From NCBI GenBank assembly GCA_002291465.1, contig CP021238.1:1736001-1800000 (forward strand): a stretch of 64,000 nucleotides of DNA. The letters run 5' to 3'. The notes below the pieces were generated by a model, which was given only the letters and a program-made list of their open reading frames with translations, did not search any database and was not told the DNA's origin. Position 1 is the stretch's first letter, and each line of letters begins with the position of its first letter. Shown here piece by piece: positions 19,025 through 32,045 of the stretch. The position numbers and the translations under genes are program-made. The stretch comes from Mycobacterium lepraemurium (GTDB taxonomy: Bacteria; Actinomycetota; Actinomycetes; Mycobacteriales; Mycobacteriaceae).

Positions 19025-20852
19025 GTACCGAGCGGTAGACGCCGAAAGCGACCTGCCCATCAGCGCCGCGGAACTCGCCGCGCTGGCCAGCCAGCTGTAT
19101 GCGGCCAGCATCCGCCCGGGCACCGACAGCCCGCCGCAGCAGGCGCCGGTGGCACCTCGCGGCAGTGTGCCGGACGCTACGGCGGCAACCTCGGCCGGGC
19201 GGACCGCCGCCGGATCGGCCGACGTGTATTCGTCATGGGTGCCGCAGCTGGGGGTCGCCGACATCTATCTCGGGGCGCCGACGCCCGCCGGGCCGGAGGC
19301 GTCGCCGCAGAGCGCGCCGCCCGCCCCCCGCGGCCAGGTGCCCGACACGACCGCCGCGGCCACCGCCTACGGCGCCGACCTGAGCGCGTTCGCGGTGCCC
19401 ACCGGCATCGTGTCCACCGCGCCCGGTGTGCAGGCCGGGACGGCGCCGCCCTTCCCCGTCGTGCCGCGGGCCGCAACGGCGCCGTCGTGGCTGCCCAAGG
19501 CGCCCTCGGTCGCCGACCTGGGCTGGTCCGACGCGGCCGCACCCGATGCGCCGGCCGGCGACGAGCATGACTACCACTTCCTGACCAAAACCGATCCGGT
19601 GCCGCAGTTTCGCGACGAGCACGAGGTTTTCGACGTCGCCGCGATTCGCTCGGACTTCCCGATCCTGAAGGAGACGGTCAACGGAAAACCGTTGATCTGG
19701 TTCGACAATGCGGCGACGACGCAGAAGCCGCAGGTGGTCATCGACCGGCTGTCGCACTTCTACGCCCACGAGAACTCGAACATTCACCGCGCCGCACACG
19801 AATTGGCGGCTCGCGCCACCGACGCCTACGAGGAGGCCCGCGACACCGTCGCCGAGTTCATCGGCGCGCCCAGCTCGGACAACATCGTGTTCGTGCGGGG
19901 CACCACCGAGGCGATCAACCTGGTGGCGCACGCGTGGGGCGCCAAGCATCTGCAGCCCGGCGACGAGATCGTCATCACCCACCTGGAGCACCACGCGAAT
20001 ATCGTTCCCTGGCAGCTGATTTCGCAAAAGACCGGTACCATCCTGAAGGTGGCGCCGATCGACGACGCGGGCAACCTGCTGCTGAGCGAATTCGAGGAGC
20101 TGCTGGGCCCGCGGACCAAGCTGGTCGCGGCCAGCCACGTGTCGAACGCCCTGGGCACCGTGGTGCCGGTGGACAAGATCGTCGAGTTGGGTCACCGCTA
20201 CGGCGCCCGGGTGCTAATCGACGGCGCCCAGTCCATCCAGCACATCCCGATCGACGTCGCCGACCTCGGCGCCGACTTCTTCGTCTTCTCCGGCCATAAG
20301 ATCTACGGCCCCACCGGGATTGGCGTGCTCTACGGCACCGAGGAGGCGCTCACCGAGACCCCGCCGTGGCAGGGCGGCGGCCACATGATCGCCGACGTCA
20401 CCCTGGAACGCTCGCTGTACCAGGGGCCGCCGACGAAGTTCGAGGCCGGCACCGGCAACATCGCCGACGCCGTCGGGCTGACCGAGGCGCTGCGCTACGT
20501 GCAACGGTTGGGCGTCGAGCGGATCGCCGCCTACGAGCACGCCCTGCTGGAGTACGCGACACCGCGGTTGGCCGACATCCCCGGGGTCCGCCTGGTCGGG
20601 ACCGCGCAGGAGAAGGCCAGCGTGTTGTCCTTCGTGCTGGCGGGCCACGAACCGCTCGAGGTGGGCAAGGCGCTCAACGCCGAGGGCATCGCGGTGCGCG
20701 CGGGCCATCACTGCGCCCAGCCGGCCCTGCGCCGACTGGGACTCGAGGCAACCGTGCGCCCGTCGTTCGCCTTCTACAACACGTTCGAGGAGATCGACGT
20801 GTTCCTGCGCGCGGTGCGCCGGATCGCCGAGGGCGGCGCCAACGTCGGCTGA
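19011..20852 (+). CDS. Cysteine desulfurase, encapsulin cargo with disordered N-terminal loading domain
   Basis: A 613-residue SufS-type PLP enzyme converting cysteine to alanine and enzyme-bound persulfide. GTG 19011 lies inside the encapsulin gene, giving a 14-base overlap and translational coupling. Residues 1 to about 205 are Ala/Pro-rich and probably disordered; similar N-terminal extensions direct this cargo into family 2A encapsulins. The extension holds an imperfect repeat of about 33 residues (28-59 and 84-116) whose cores are APVAPRGSVPDATAA and APPAPRGQVPDTTAA. The catalytic domain starts at FDVAAIRSDFPILKE. The PLP Lys is K430 in SGHKIYGPTG and the persulfide Cys is C568 in RAGHHCAQPA. 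Intact. Confidence 0.94.
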   Translation: MSTSEYRAVDAESDLPISAAELAALASQLYAASIRPGTDSPPQQAPVAPRGSVPDATAATSAGRTAAGSADVYSSWVPQLGVADIYLGAPTPAGPEASPQSAPPAPRGQVPDTTAAATAYGADLSAFAVPTGIVSTAPGVQAGTAPPFPVVPRAATAPSWLPKAPSVADLGWSDAAAPDAPAGDEHDYHFLTKTDPVPQFRDEHEVFDVAAIRSDFPILKETVNGKPLIWFDNAATTQKPQVVIDRLSHFYAHENSNIHRAAHELAARATDAYEEARDTVAEFIGAPSSDNIVFVRGTTEAINLVAHAWGAKHLQPGDEIVITHLEHHANIVPWQLISQKTGTILKVAPIDDAGNLLLSEFEELLGPRTKLVAASHVSNALGTVVPVDKIVELGHRYGARVLIDGAQSIQHIPIDVADLGADFFVFSGHKIYGPTGIGVLYGTEEALTETPPWQGGGHMIADVTLERSLYQGPPTKFEAGTGNIADAVGLTEALRYVQRLGVERIAAYEHALLEYATPRLADIPGVRLVGTAQEKASVLSFVLAGHEPLEVGKALNAEGIAVRAGHHCAQPALRRLGLEATVRPSFAFYNTFEEIDVFLRAVRRIAEGGANVG

Positions 20853-20875
20853 ACCGCCGGCCGGGCGGTTAAACC

Positions 20876-22012
20876 CTAAGTGGTTACGCCCCAACTGAAT
20901 ACGCGCGAGGTCAGCAGCACGATGCCCAGCGAGACGGTGGCGACCACGGTCAACCCGATGACCGCGACCACCAGCGGGCGCCACCCGGTTCGGGCGATCT
21001 GGCGGATGTCGGTGTTGAGCCCCACCCCGGCAAAGGTCAGTAGGAACGCCCATTTCGACACGTTGGCGAGGTTGGCGGTCCGGCCCTTGGTCAGCCAGCC
21101 CGCGGTGGTGATCGCCGAGACCACCAGGAAGCCCAGCACGAACTTCGGGAATTTGGCCCAGATAAAGGCGGCCTTGGCCCGAACCCCCGGGGCGATCTCG
21201 TCGGCCTGCCCGCGGCCCGCCCAGAACAGCGCGAAACCCAGCACCACGAAACCGATCAGCGCGTTGCGGGTCGACTTGACCAGCACCGCGATCTTGCCGG
21301 CCTGCTCGGAGTACAGGTATCCGGTGGCGGTGGTCTCGGCGGTGTTGTCCACCGAAAGCCCTGCCCACAAACCGAATTTGTGATCGGTCAGCCCGATCGC
21401 ACGCCCTAGCGGAGGCAACACGAACAGCGACACCGCGCCCAACGCCAGAATCGCGGCGATCGCGTAGCTGACGTCGGAGTTACGTGCGCGGATCGCGCCC
21501 TTGGCCGCCACGATGGCCGACACCCCGCAGATGGACGTGCCGATCGCCAACAGCGAACCGAGCTTGCCCGACAACCCGAACCAGCGCGCCACGGCTATGA
21601 TGATCGTCCCGGCGATGGTCATGTCCACCAGGATCTGCACCAGGCTGATCCCGCCCAGCTTGGCGATGTCGCCCAACACGAATCGCGAACCGAGCGCCAC
21701 GATCCCGGCCTTCAGCCAGAATTCGTAGGTCAGCACGCCGGGCCGAAAGATCGGGTGCAGCCCGACGGTGTTGGTGATCACCAGCCCGATCACGATGGCC
21801 CACAACACATATTCGATGTCGGGCACCGTCCAGTGCTGGTGTTTGGCCAGCGCGTTCCACCAGATCTGGGCGTACTTGCCCAACACCCCCACGCCGATCA
21901 GCAGCAGGATACCCGGCAGGTAGTCGAGCGGGCGGGTGCTGGTGAAGGTGGCGTCCGCTGTTTCGTCTGTTTCGTCGGGTGCGACGCGAACGGTGCTCAC
22001 GCCGGTCACCAC
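20876..22012 (-). CDS. YeiH-family putative sulfate exporter
   Basis: A 378-residue membrane protein with 9-10 hydrophobic segments, starting at GTG 22012. Family motifs are [20 protein letters not shown], then [20 protein letters not shown] (the re-entrant Ser/Cys-rich loop) and [20 protein letters not shown]. The C-terminus is [20 protein letters not shown]. YeiH/UPF0324 proteins are annotated as sulfate exporters; the substrate is not firmly known. It is convergent with the cysteine desulfurase gene (24-base gap), so a sulfur-related role fits the context. Intact. Confidence 0.85.
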   Translation of the reverse strand: MVTGVSTVRVAPDETDETADATFTSTRPLDYLPGILLLIGVGVLGKYAQIWWNALAKHQHWTVPDIEYVLWAIVIGLVITNTVGLHPIFRPGVLTYEFWLKAGIVALGSRFVLGDIAKLGGISLVQILVDMTIAGTIIIAVARWFGLSGKLGSLLAIGTSICGVSAIVAAKGAIRARNSDVSYAIAAILALGAVSLFVLPPLGRAIGLTDHKFGLWAGLSVDNTAETTATGYLYSEQAGKIAVLVKSTRNALIGFVVLGFALFWAGRGQADEIAPGVRAKAAFIWAKFPKFVLGFLVVSAITTAGWLTKGRTANLANVSKWAFLLTFAGVGLNTDIRQIARTGWRPLVVAVIGLTVVATVSLGIVLLTSRVFSWGVTT

Positions 22013-22164
22013 GGAATCTTAGGGAGCACGTCGGCCACCGCCAGCGCGACGATCACGCCCGCCACCGCGGTGGCCCACCAATCCACCGAAACCGACGCCA
22101 GCCGCGCCGCCCATTCCTGCCCACGATCGGGCGCCTCGTGATCGCCGCGACTGTCACTCACCAT
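22006..22164 (-). CDS. Small single-helix membrane protein upstream of the YeiH gene
   Basis: A 52-residue frame from ATG 22164: [20 protein letters not shown], then one hydrophobic helix [20 protein letters not shown] and a stop at 22006. The stop overlaps the start of the YeiH gene, implying translational coupling and possibly a small accessory subunit. No named family is recognised. Confidence 0.55.
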
Positions 22165-22265
22165 GTCCGCTCCTCGAGCAACCGGTGGCGGCCCACGCGG
22201 GACGCCTGCTGACGGAATCGTGGCGGTCGCGCCCGCCGCATCCAAGCGATTGGCTCGGCCTGAAT

Positions 22266-23075
22266 TTAGCTCCGCCGTATTTCAGGTCGGCAGACCGCGG
22301 CGGTGCGGTAGCGGTCCACCCACTCGTCGGAGCGGTGGTCCGCCTGGCGCTCCAGCACCGGTTCGGGCGCCAGTTGCGGGTCGAGCCCCAACTGCTCGAG
22401 GATGGCGGCGACCACCTGAGTCAGGTTGCGCCACAACACCGGATACGGGATCTCCATGGGTTTGAGGTCCTCTTCGGCGAACCAATTGCGCCAGCTCTCT
22501 TCCTGGGCGCGCAGCATCGTCACGACGTTGGCGATCGCCCCGGCGTGATAGGTGGCGCGCGCGTCGCGCGCCGGGTCGGGCCGGCCCCGCTAGACCCGCG
22601 TCTGCACCGCCCGCCGGAACGACACCGCCTGCGAGACCACATCCGGCCGGTAGACGTGAATCAGCAGCGGCTCCTCGCCGATCACATCGCGGATGGCCAC
22701 CCGCAGCCCGTCGCCGCTGCGATCCGGCAGGTTCTTCGCACGGTCCAACAGCAGCGGGGTCTGGTTCCACATCAGCTTGCCGCCCCACACCCCGTTCGGG
22801 GTCCGGCCGACCGTGCGGATGTAGCTGCGCCAGATCTCGGGCGGAGCCAGGTCCGGCGTGCCCGCGTCCAGGGGATCGAGCAGGCTCAGGATCGACTCGT
22901 CGTCGACCCCGGCGAACCATTCCCGCGGCTGCGGGGCCTGGCTGGTGGACGGCAGGTACTGGAAGAACTCCTGAGGCTCGCCGGCCACGCCGGTGGCCCG
23001 CAGCGATTCGACCAGCAGCGTGCTGCCGCTGCGCTGCGACGCCAACACCAGGTATGACGACGGGCTGTTTGTCAC
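22266..23075 (-). pseudogene. stf0: Trehalose 2-sulfotransferase (Stf0), nonsense mutation
   Basis: ATG 23075 starts [20 protein letters not shown], the PAPS 5'-phosphosulfate loop of sulfotransferases, and continues through [11 protein letters not shown] and [13 protein letters not shown]. At 22590-22592 the codon after VQTRV is TAG; the Stf0 sequence then continues in the same frame as [20 protein letters not shown] to a stop at 22266. TGG to TAG is the simplest explanation. Stf0 transfers sulfate from PAPS to trehalose in sulfoglycolipid synthesis. The product would lack the C-terminal 40 percent. It closes the sulfur-related island. Confidence 0.88.
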
Positions 23076-23480
23076 CGGCAGAGTGTATCCACAACCGGCA
23101 CTTCATTATTCCTCTTATTCCTCGACTTGATGCCCACCTGTTCCTGGACGGCCGAAGTTATGGTCACGCCGACGCAAAACCTTGCCCACGACAGCGGTCC
23201 GGCGAATCCCGACGCTCGTCGTAGAAGCGTTGCGTGCAGCACTATTCCGGACGGGGGGTGAAACCATCCGTCCGGTCCCCGTCCACATTTCTTCTGGTTG
23301 ATTGCAACCCTGACGGCGGACGAGGTCGTGGCCGTAGATTCGCTGAACTATGCGCGAAGCACACGTGAGTGCCGCATGTAAACAGCGCTGTTTGCTTGGG
23401 AGCCAGGTGATTACGAACGGATAAACCGTGTTACGAAATATGGGGGGCGGGTTGGGTCAGCGAATGAGCGGGCGAGCACC
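23076..23480. other. Gene-free stretch upstream of the mce remnant
   Basis: About 405 bases between the divergent stf0 and yrbE genes. No convincing coding frame is seen. It is less GC-rich near 23100-23130 and 23280-23440. The inverted repeat at 23247-23275 lies within it. It presumably carries the promoters of stf0 and of the mce operon. Confidence 0.5.
23247..23275. repeat. 8-bp perfect inverted repeat (hairpin or operator)
   Basis: CCGGACGG at 23247-23254 pairs with CCGTCCGG at 23268-23275 across 13 bases. It lies about 210 bases upstream of the first yrbE gene, in the intergenic region, and could be a regulator site or a terminator. Confidence 0.4.
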
Positions 23481-24247
23481 GTGAACGCGACTGCCATCGC
23501 CAAGCCCATGACGGTGCTCGGCCAATTCTTCTTGCTCAGCGCCGAGGCGCTGGCCGCCGCGGTTCGCGGGCCGTGGGCGTGGCGGGAAATTCTCGAACAG
23601 ATCTGGTTCGTGGCAAGGGTTTCCATTTTTCCGACCATCATGCTGTAGATTCCGCACACCGTGCTGATTGTTTTCGTGCTCAACATTCTGCTGGTGGAGA
23701 TCGGCACCGGCGACCTGTCCGGCGCCGGGCCGGGCTGGCGTCGGTCACCCAAGTGGGGCCGGTCGTCACGGCGATGGTCGTTTCGGGCGCCGGATCGACC
23801 GCCATGTGCGCCGACCTGGGCGCGCGCACCATCCGCGAGGAAATCGACGCGATGAAGGTGATCGGTGTCAATCCCGTTCAGGAACTTGTGGTTCCGCGTA
23901 TCATCGCGGCCACCTTCGTGGCGGTCATGCTCTACGCGGTGGTCGCTGTCACCGGATTGACGGGCAGCTACATCTTCGTGGTCTTCGTCCAGCACGTCAC
24001 GCCGGGCGCCTTCGTCGCGGGAATGACGTTGGTCACCGGGCTGCCGCAGGTGGTTATCTCGCTGATCAAGGCGACCCTGTTCGGTCTGTCCGCGGGACTG
24101 ATCGCCTGCTACAAGGGTCTCTCGGTGGGCGGCGGTCCCACCGGCGTCGGCAACGCGGTGAACGAGACGGTGGCGTTCTCCTTCATGGCGCTGTTCTTCA
24201 TCAACATTTTGACCACCGCGCTCGGGGTGAAGGTGACGGCCAAATGA
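23481..24247 (+). pseudogene. YrbE-A (MlaE-type permease) of an mce operon, nonsense plus frameshift
   Basis: Encodes the first permease subunit of an Mce lipid importer. From GTG 23481: KPMTVLGQFFLLSAEALAAA, then FPTIML, where TAG at 23647-23649 interrupts (TCG expected, giving MLSIP). After GTGDLSGAG, near 23735, the frame shifts and then continues with VTQVGPVVTAMVVSGAGSTA, REEIDAMKVIGVNPVQELVV and a stop at 24247. The second half is uninterrupted. It overlaps the next gene by 4 bases (ATGA). Two independent lesions make it non-functional. Confidence 0.87.
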
Positions 24248-25416
24248 CCGAGATCGCCCGCGATCCGTCGCGGTTCGCTGCGCTGGGGCCCAGGCGTGTC
24301 GAGTCGACCCGCAAGCTGGGGGAGCAGACCGTGTTCTACGGCCAATCCCTGGCCGCCATCGCCGACGCGATACGGCGCTATCCCGGCGAGAGCTGTTGCG
24401 GCTGATCGCCGAGATGGGCATGGGCACAGGCGCGTTGGCGGTGATCGGCGGCACCGTCGGCATCATCGGCTTCCTCACCCTCACCACCGGAGTCTTGGTC
24501 GCGGTCCAGGGCTACGACACGCTGTCCAACATCGGCGTGGAGGCGTTGACCGGATTCCTCTCGGCGTTTTTGAACGTGCGGATGATCGCGCCCTGCACGG
24601 CGGGCCTGGCGCTGGCGTCCACGATCGGTGCCGGCGCGACAGCGCAATTGGGCGATGCGCATCAACGAGGAGATCTATGCGCTGGAAGTCATGGGCATCC
24701 GCGCCGTCACCTACCTGGCGTCGACCCGCATCATCGCCGGCATCCTGGTGGTCATCCCGCTCTACGCCGTCGCCGTCCTGATGTCGTTCATCGCGGCGAA
24801 GCTGCTCACCATCTACGTCTACGGCCAATCTAAAGGCGTCTACGAACACTACTTCTCCACCTTCCTGCGCCCGAACGACCTGTTGTGGTCGTTCTTTTCG
24901 GCGCTGGCGATGGCCACGGGTGTGATGGTGGTGCACACCTATTACGGGTTCACCGCGACCGGCGGCCCGGCGGTCATGGTGGCGGCGTTGGCCGGGTTGA
25001 GCGGCTGGCTGGGTTACCGCGCCTACCAGCAGCACGACGCCCAGGCGCGGCGCAACCTGTTCGTCGCGACCGCCCGTCAGGGCGCGGTGAACCTCACCAC
25101 GATCAACTACACCCAGGTCGACCGCGGCGTGCAGCGGATCCTCGATTCGGCCACCGGCGTGTTCCGCGACGAGTTCGAGCAGTGGTCCAAACCGTTCGCG
25201 GAGGTGGTCAAGGCGGCGCAATCGAAATCCGAAGGCACCGTGCCTGATACGGGACTGGAGTCGCAGCGCGGCGACTCCGCCCAGGTGCTGGTGGCGGTCG
25301 CGGTGAAGTCGCACACCGCCGGCGGCGACGAGCCGCCGCGGGAATGGCGGATTCGCATCGAGGTCCGATCCGTCGGCGATGACGCCAAGGTTTCCAACAT
25401 GGTGTTCGTGCCGTGA
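24244..25416 (+). pseudogene. YrbE-B fused in frame to a Mce-associated protein; two frameshifts
   Basis: ATG 24244 begins the second permease subunit (MTEIARDPSRFAALGPRRVE). A two-base insertion near 24389 (GAGAGCTG for GAGCTG) and a two-base loss near 24650 (GGCGATGCG for GGCGCGATGCG) change frame. The rest reads INEEIYALEVMGIRAVTYLA up to HTYYGFTATGGPA. At about 24975, where YrbE-B should continue, the same frame becomes a Mas protein: one helix, then YRAYQQHDAQARRNLFVATA through VSNMVFVP. All six mce genes normally lying between are missing. The fusion joint keeps the frame. Confidence 0.85.
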
Positions 25417-25987
25417 CCGCGCCGAGCGAGACGGCCCGGACCGCCGCCGACACCCGGGCGTCCGACACCGATCCGCAACCAACGCCGTCGCGGGGCAAAC
25501 GCTCGATCGCCTGGCCGCGGGTATTCGGCTACGGCGTACTGCCCGGGCTCGCGCTGCTCTTGGCGTTGGGCGCCGGCTACCTGAGGTGGTCGGCCGGATC
25601 CGCCGACGACCTCGCCCAGGCTCGCGCCCAGTCGGTGCAGGCCGCCCGTGAGGAAGCGGTGGCGCTGCTGTCCTACCGGGCGGATTCGGTGGGCAAGGAC
25701 CTCGCCGCGGCGCGTGAGCGTCTGACCGGTGAGTTCAAGGACGCCTACGCCGAGCTGACCCGCCAGGTTGTCATCCCCGGCGCCAAGGAAAAACACATCT
25801 CGTCCGCGGCCAAGGTCAACGCCGCGGCATCGGTCTCCGTCGCCGAAAACCACGCGGTGGCTTTGGTTTTCGTCGACCAGACCGTCACCATGGGCGACGG
25901 TGCCCCACCGACACCCAGCCCGTTGTCCGGATGACCTTGGACAAGGTCAACGGCCGCTGTTTGGTGTCCCGCTTCGAACCGGTGTGA
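25413..25987 (+). pseudogene. Mce-associated membrane protein (Mas), C-terminal frameshift
   Basis: Starts at GTG 25413, overlapping the previous stop. A low-complexity N-terminus is followed by one transmembrane helix (VFGYGVLPGLALLLALGAGY, about residues 31-50). The Mas domain follows, with REEAVALLSYRADSVGKDLA and AVALVFVDQTVT. Near 25903 one base is missing after GDGAP, so the current frame ends SPLSG at 25934. The other frame gives the expected tail VRMTLDKVNGRCLVSRFEPV with a stop at 25987. Such proteins stabilise Mce complexes. Only the last 28 residues are lost, so partial function is possible. Confidence 0.8.
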
Positions 25988-25990
25988 GGC

Positions 25991-26490
25991 ATGTCGGTAC
26001 CGCTGAGCCGCGCCGCCCGCCTGATGGCGGGCGCGGTCGTCGTGACGGCGGCGCTGCCGGCGCCCACCGCGCACGCCGACAACAAGCGGCTCAACAGCGC
26101 CGTCGTCTCCGCAGCCTACACCCTGCAGCGCCAGGCGGGCTGCACCAACGACGTGGTCAGGAACGACGCACTCACCCTGGCCGCCGAATGGCACGCCGAA
26201 GACATGATCAACAACCGAAACATCAACGACGACATCGGTTCCGACGGATCGACGCCGCAGGACCGGCCAATGCCGCCGGCTTTCGCGGCAGGGCCGCCGA
26301 GACGGTGGCCATCAACCCGGCCATGGCGATCAGCAGCCTCGAGTTGGTCAACCAGTGGTACGGCAACCCGGACGACATGGCGATCATCCGGGACTGCGCG
26401 AACACCGCCATCGGGGTGTGGTCGGACAACAGCCTGGACCGCACCGTCGTGGTCGCCGTCTACGGCCAGCCCGATCCGGCCAGGCAGTAG
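25991..26490 (+). pseudogene. Secreted CAP/SCP-like protein, frameshifted
   Basis: ATG 25991 encodes a signal peptide (LMAGAVVVTAALPAPTAHAD, cleavage expected after AHA at about residue 29). A CAP-like domain of the kind encoded beside mce operons follows, with YTLQRQAGCTNDVVRNDALT and WHAEDMINNRNINDDIGSDG. One base is lost near 26266 (GACCGGCCAAT for GACCGGGCCAAT). The other frame then gives NAAGFRGRAAETVAINPAMA and ends WSDNSLDRTVVVAVYGQPDP at 26490. The wider operon is also destroyed. Confidence 0.8.
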
Positions 26491-26508
26491 CGGCGCGATC
26501 GGCAGTGA

Positions 26509-26700
26509 CTACCCGCTGGAAACGGACTCGCTCGCCAGCTCGCACACGCACACCTGGCTGCCGCGCCGCCAGGTGCCGAATTGTGTTCCGTGCCTGCGCT
26601 TGAGGTGCTGGTGCTGGGCGTAGACCTTGTCGCGTTGATCCCGCGAGAACGCGAAGTCCAAGTTCACCGGCAACCCGGCCCAATCCACCTCGTCACCGGC
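26509..26700 (-). pseudogene. Fragment of a second CysJ-type flavoprotein reductase
   Basis: The minus strand encodes VNLDFAFSRDQRDKVYAQHQ and then TQFGTWRRGSQVCVCELASE. This matches [19 protein letters not shown] and [19 protein letters not shown] in the complete NAD(P)-binding domain at 27050-27200. The sequences are similar but clearly diverged, so this is an old paralogous remnant, not a recent duplicate. No start or upstream domain is recognisable. The rest of the interval 26491-26914 shows no gene. Confidence 0.6.
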
Positions 26701-26914
26701 CGCATGCTCGGCCACCCCGCCGTACAGCCGGGGGCACTGCAGTGGACAGTTCTTCTTCATGACCCGATCGGGTCCATCACACTCCCGAGCCACGACTACG
26801 TCACTCCTTCAAGTGCGCGACCTTTTGAGTGCATGGTGCGACGCCGATGTTTCAGCGGTGGGTGTGCGATGTTTCCGCAGTATTACGAGTTCGACGTCGG
26901 GCGGCTAGTGCGGG

Positions 26915-31034
<4,120 letters not shown>

Positions 31035-31332
31035 GCTTACGTCCCTCCGTCGAGGGTACACGGGTTAGCTCGTTTACAAGTGAGTTCATTGTGGGGCAGC
31101 CATGTTTCGGCACCGCCGCCCGAAATTTCCCCCCGTTTACTTCTTCCTCTCAACGGCAGGCACGCCGGTGTGAAATCGCCGGGGGATTCGGGGCTTGGGA
31201 TCGCATTACCGCAGTTCACCGTTGACCATCCGCCCCGGCTGAGGGTACTCACTGCGGCCCGCGCGACGCTTCTTCGAGCGGGCTTTTTGACCAAACCGAC
31301 GGGACATTCACAGTCTTCGCTAAGCTCACCGC

Positions 31333-31815
31333 GTGCGTCGGCTCATTGTGATGGTGTTGGTTTTGCTGGCCTCCGGCTGCGGCTGGAAGCCACCGGCGCC
31401 GCCGCAGGGCCGGCCGGACACTTGCAAGGCCTCCGACGGGCCGACGGCCGACACTGTGCGACAGGCGATCACCGCGGTGCCCATCGCGATCCCCGGCACC
31501 ATCTGGATGGAGATCGGGCGCGGCCACACCCGCAATTGCCGGTTGCACTGGGTGCAGATCATCCCCACCATCGCCAGCGAGTCGACTCCCCAACAACTGC
31601 TCTTTTTCGATCACAACACGCCGCTGGGCACCGCCACCCCGAACGCAATGCCGTATATAACCGTGCTACCGCCCTCGGATGACACCGTCACCGTTCAATA
31701 CCAGTGGCAGAAGGGAAATGATCAGCTGTGCTGTCCCACCGGCATCGGAACGGTGAAGTTCCGGATCGGGTCCGACGGCAAACTGCAAACCATCGGCAAG
31801 ATCCCGAATCAATAG
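31333..31815 (+). CDS. lppP: Lipoprotein LppP-like
   Basis: A 160-residue lipoprotein. GTG 31333 gives MRRLIVMVLVLLASGCGWKP, where ASGC is the lipobox and the Cys would be lipidated. The mature part has conserved Cys residues (PDTCKASDG, HTRNCRLHWVQIIP, DQLCCPTGIGTVKF) and resembles the LppP/LprE family. In M. tuberculosis, lppP (Rv2330c) also neighbours narK1 (Rv2329c), as here. Function unknown; it is exported to the outer face of the cytoplasmic membrane. Intact. Confidence 0.85.
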   Translation: MRRLIVMVLVLLASGCGWKPPAPPQGRPDTCKASDGPTADTVRQAITAVPIAIPGTIWMEIGRGHTRNCRLHWVQIIPTIASESTPQQLLFFDHNTPLGTATPNAMPYITVLPPSDDTVTVQYQWQKGNDQLCCPTGIGTVKFRIGSDGKLQTIGKIPNQ

Positions 31816-31828
31816 CCTCTGCGGGCCC

Positions 31829-31866
31829 GCGATCGCCCCAATGTCGTTGGGCAACAGGGCGATCGC
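31829..31866. terminator. 10-bp perfect inverted repeat between lppP and narK
   Basis: GCGATCGCCC at 31829-31838 pairs with GGGCGATCGC at 31857-31866. An inner CCCAA/TTGGG pairing can also form. Located 14 bases after the lppP stop, it fits a terminator or an element controlling narK read-through. Confidence 0.55.
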
Positions 31867-32045
31867 CAGGGCGCAGCGGACGGTCGCGGGGCGCCGGGTG
31901 GCGGGATCTCACAGCTTCCCCTCAGTGAGTTCTTACCGGGAAATGCCGCTTTACTCGGAAAGCGCTGGCATCCGGTTGACAACCGGTGCCCGCCGCGGTG
32001 GTCGGGCGACGTGTTGTGGGCACCGATCGGAAGAAGGCGGGTTTG

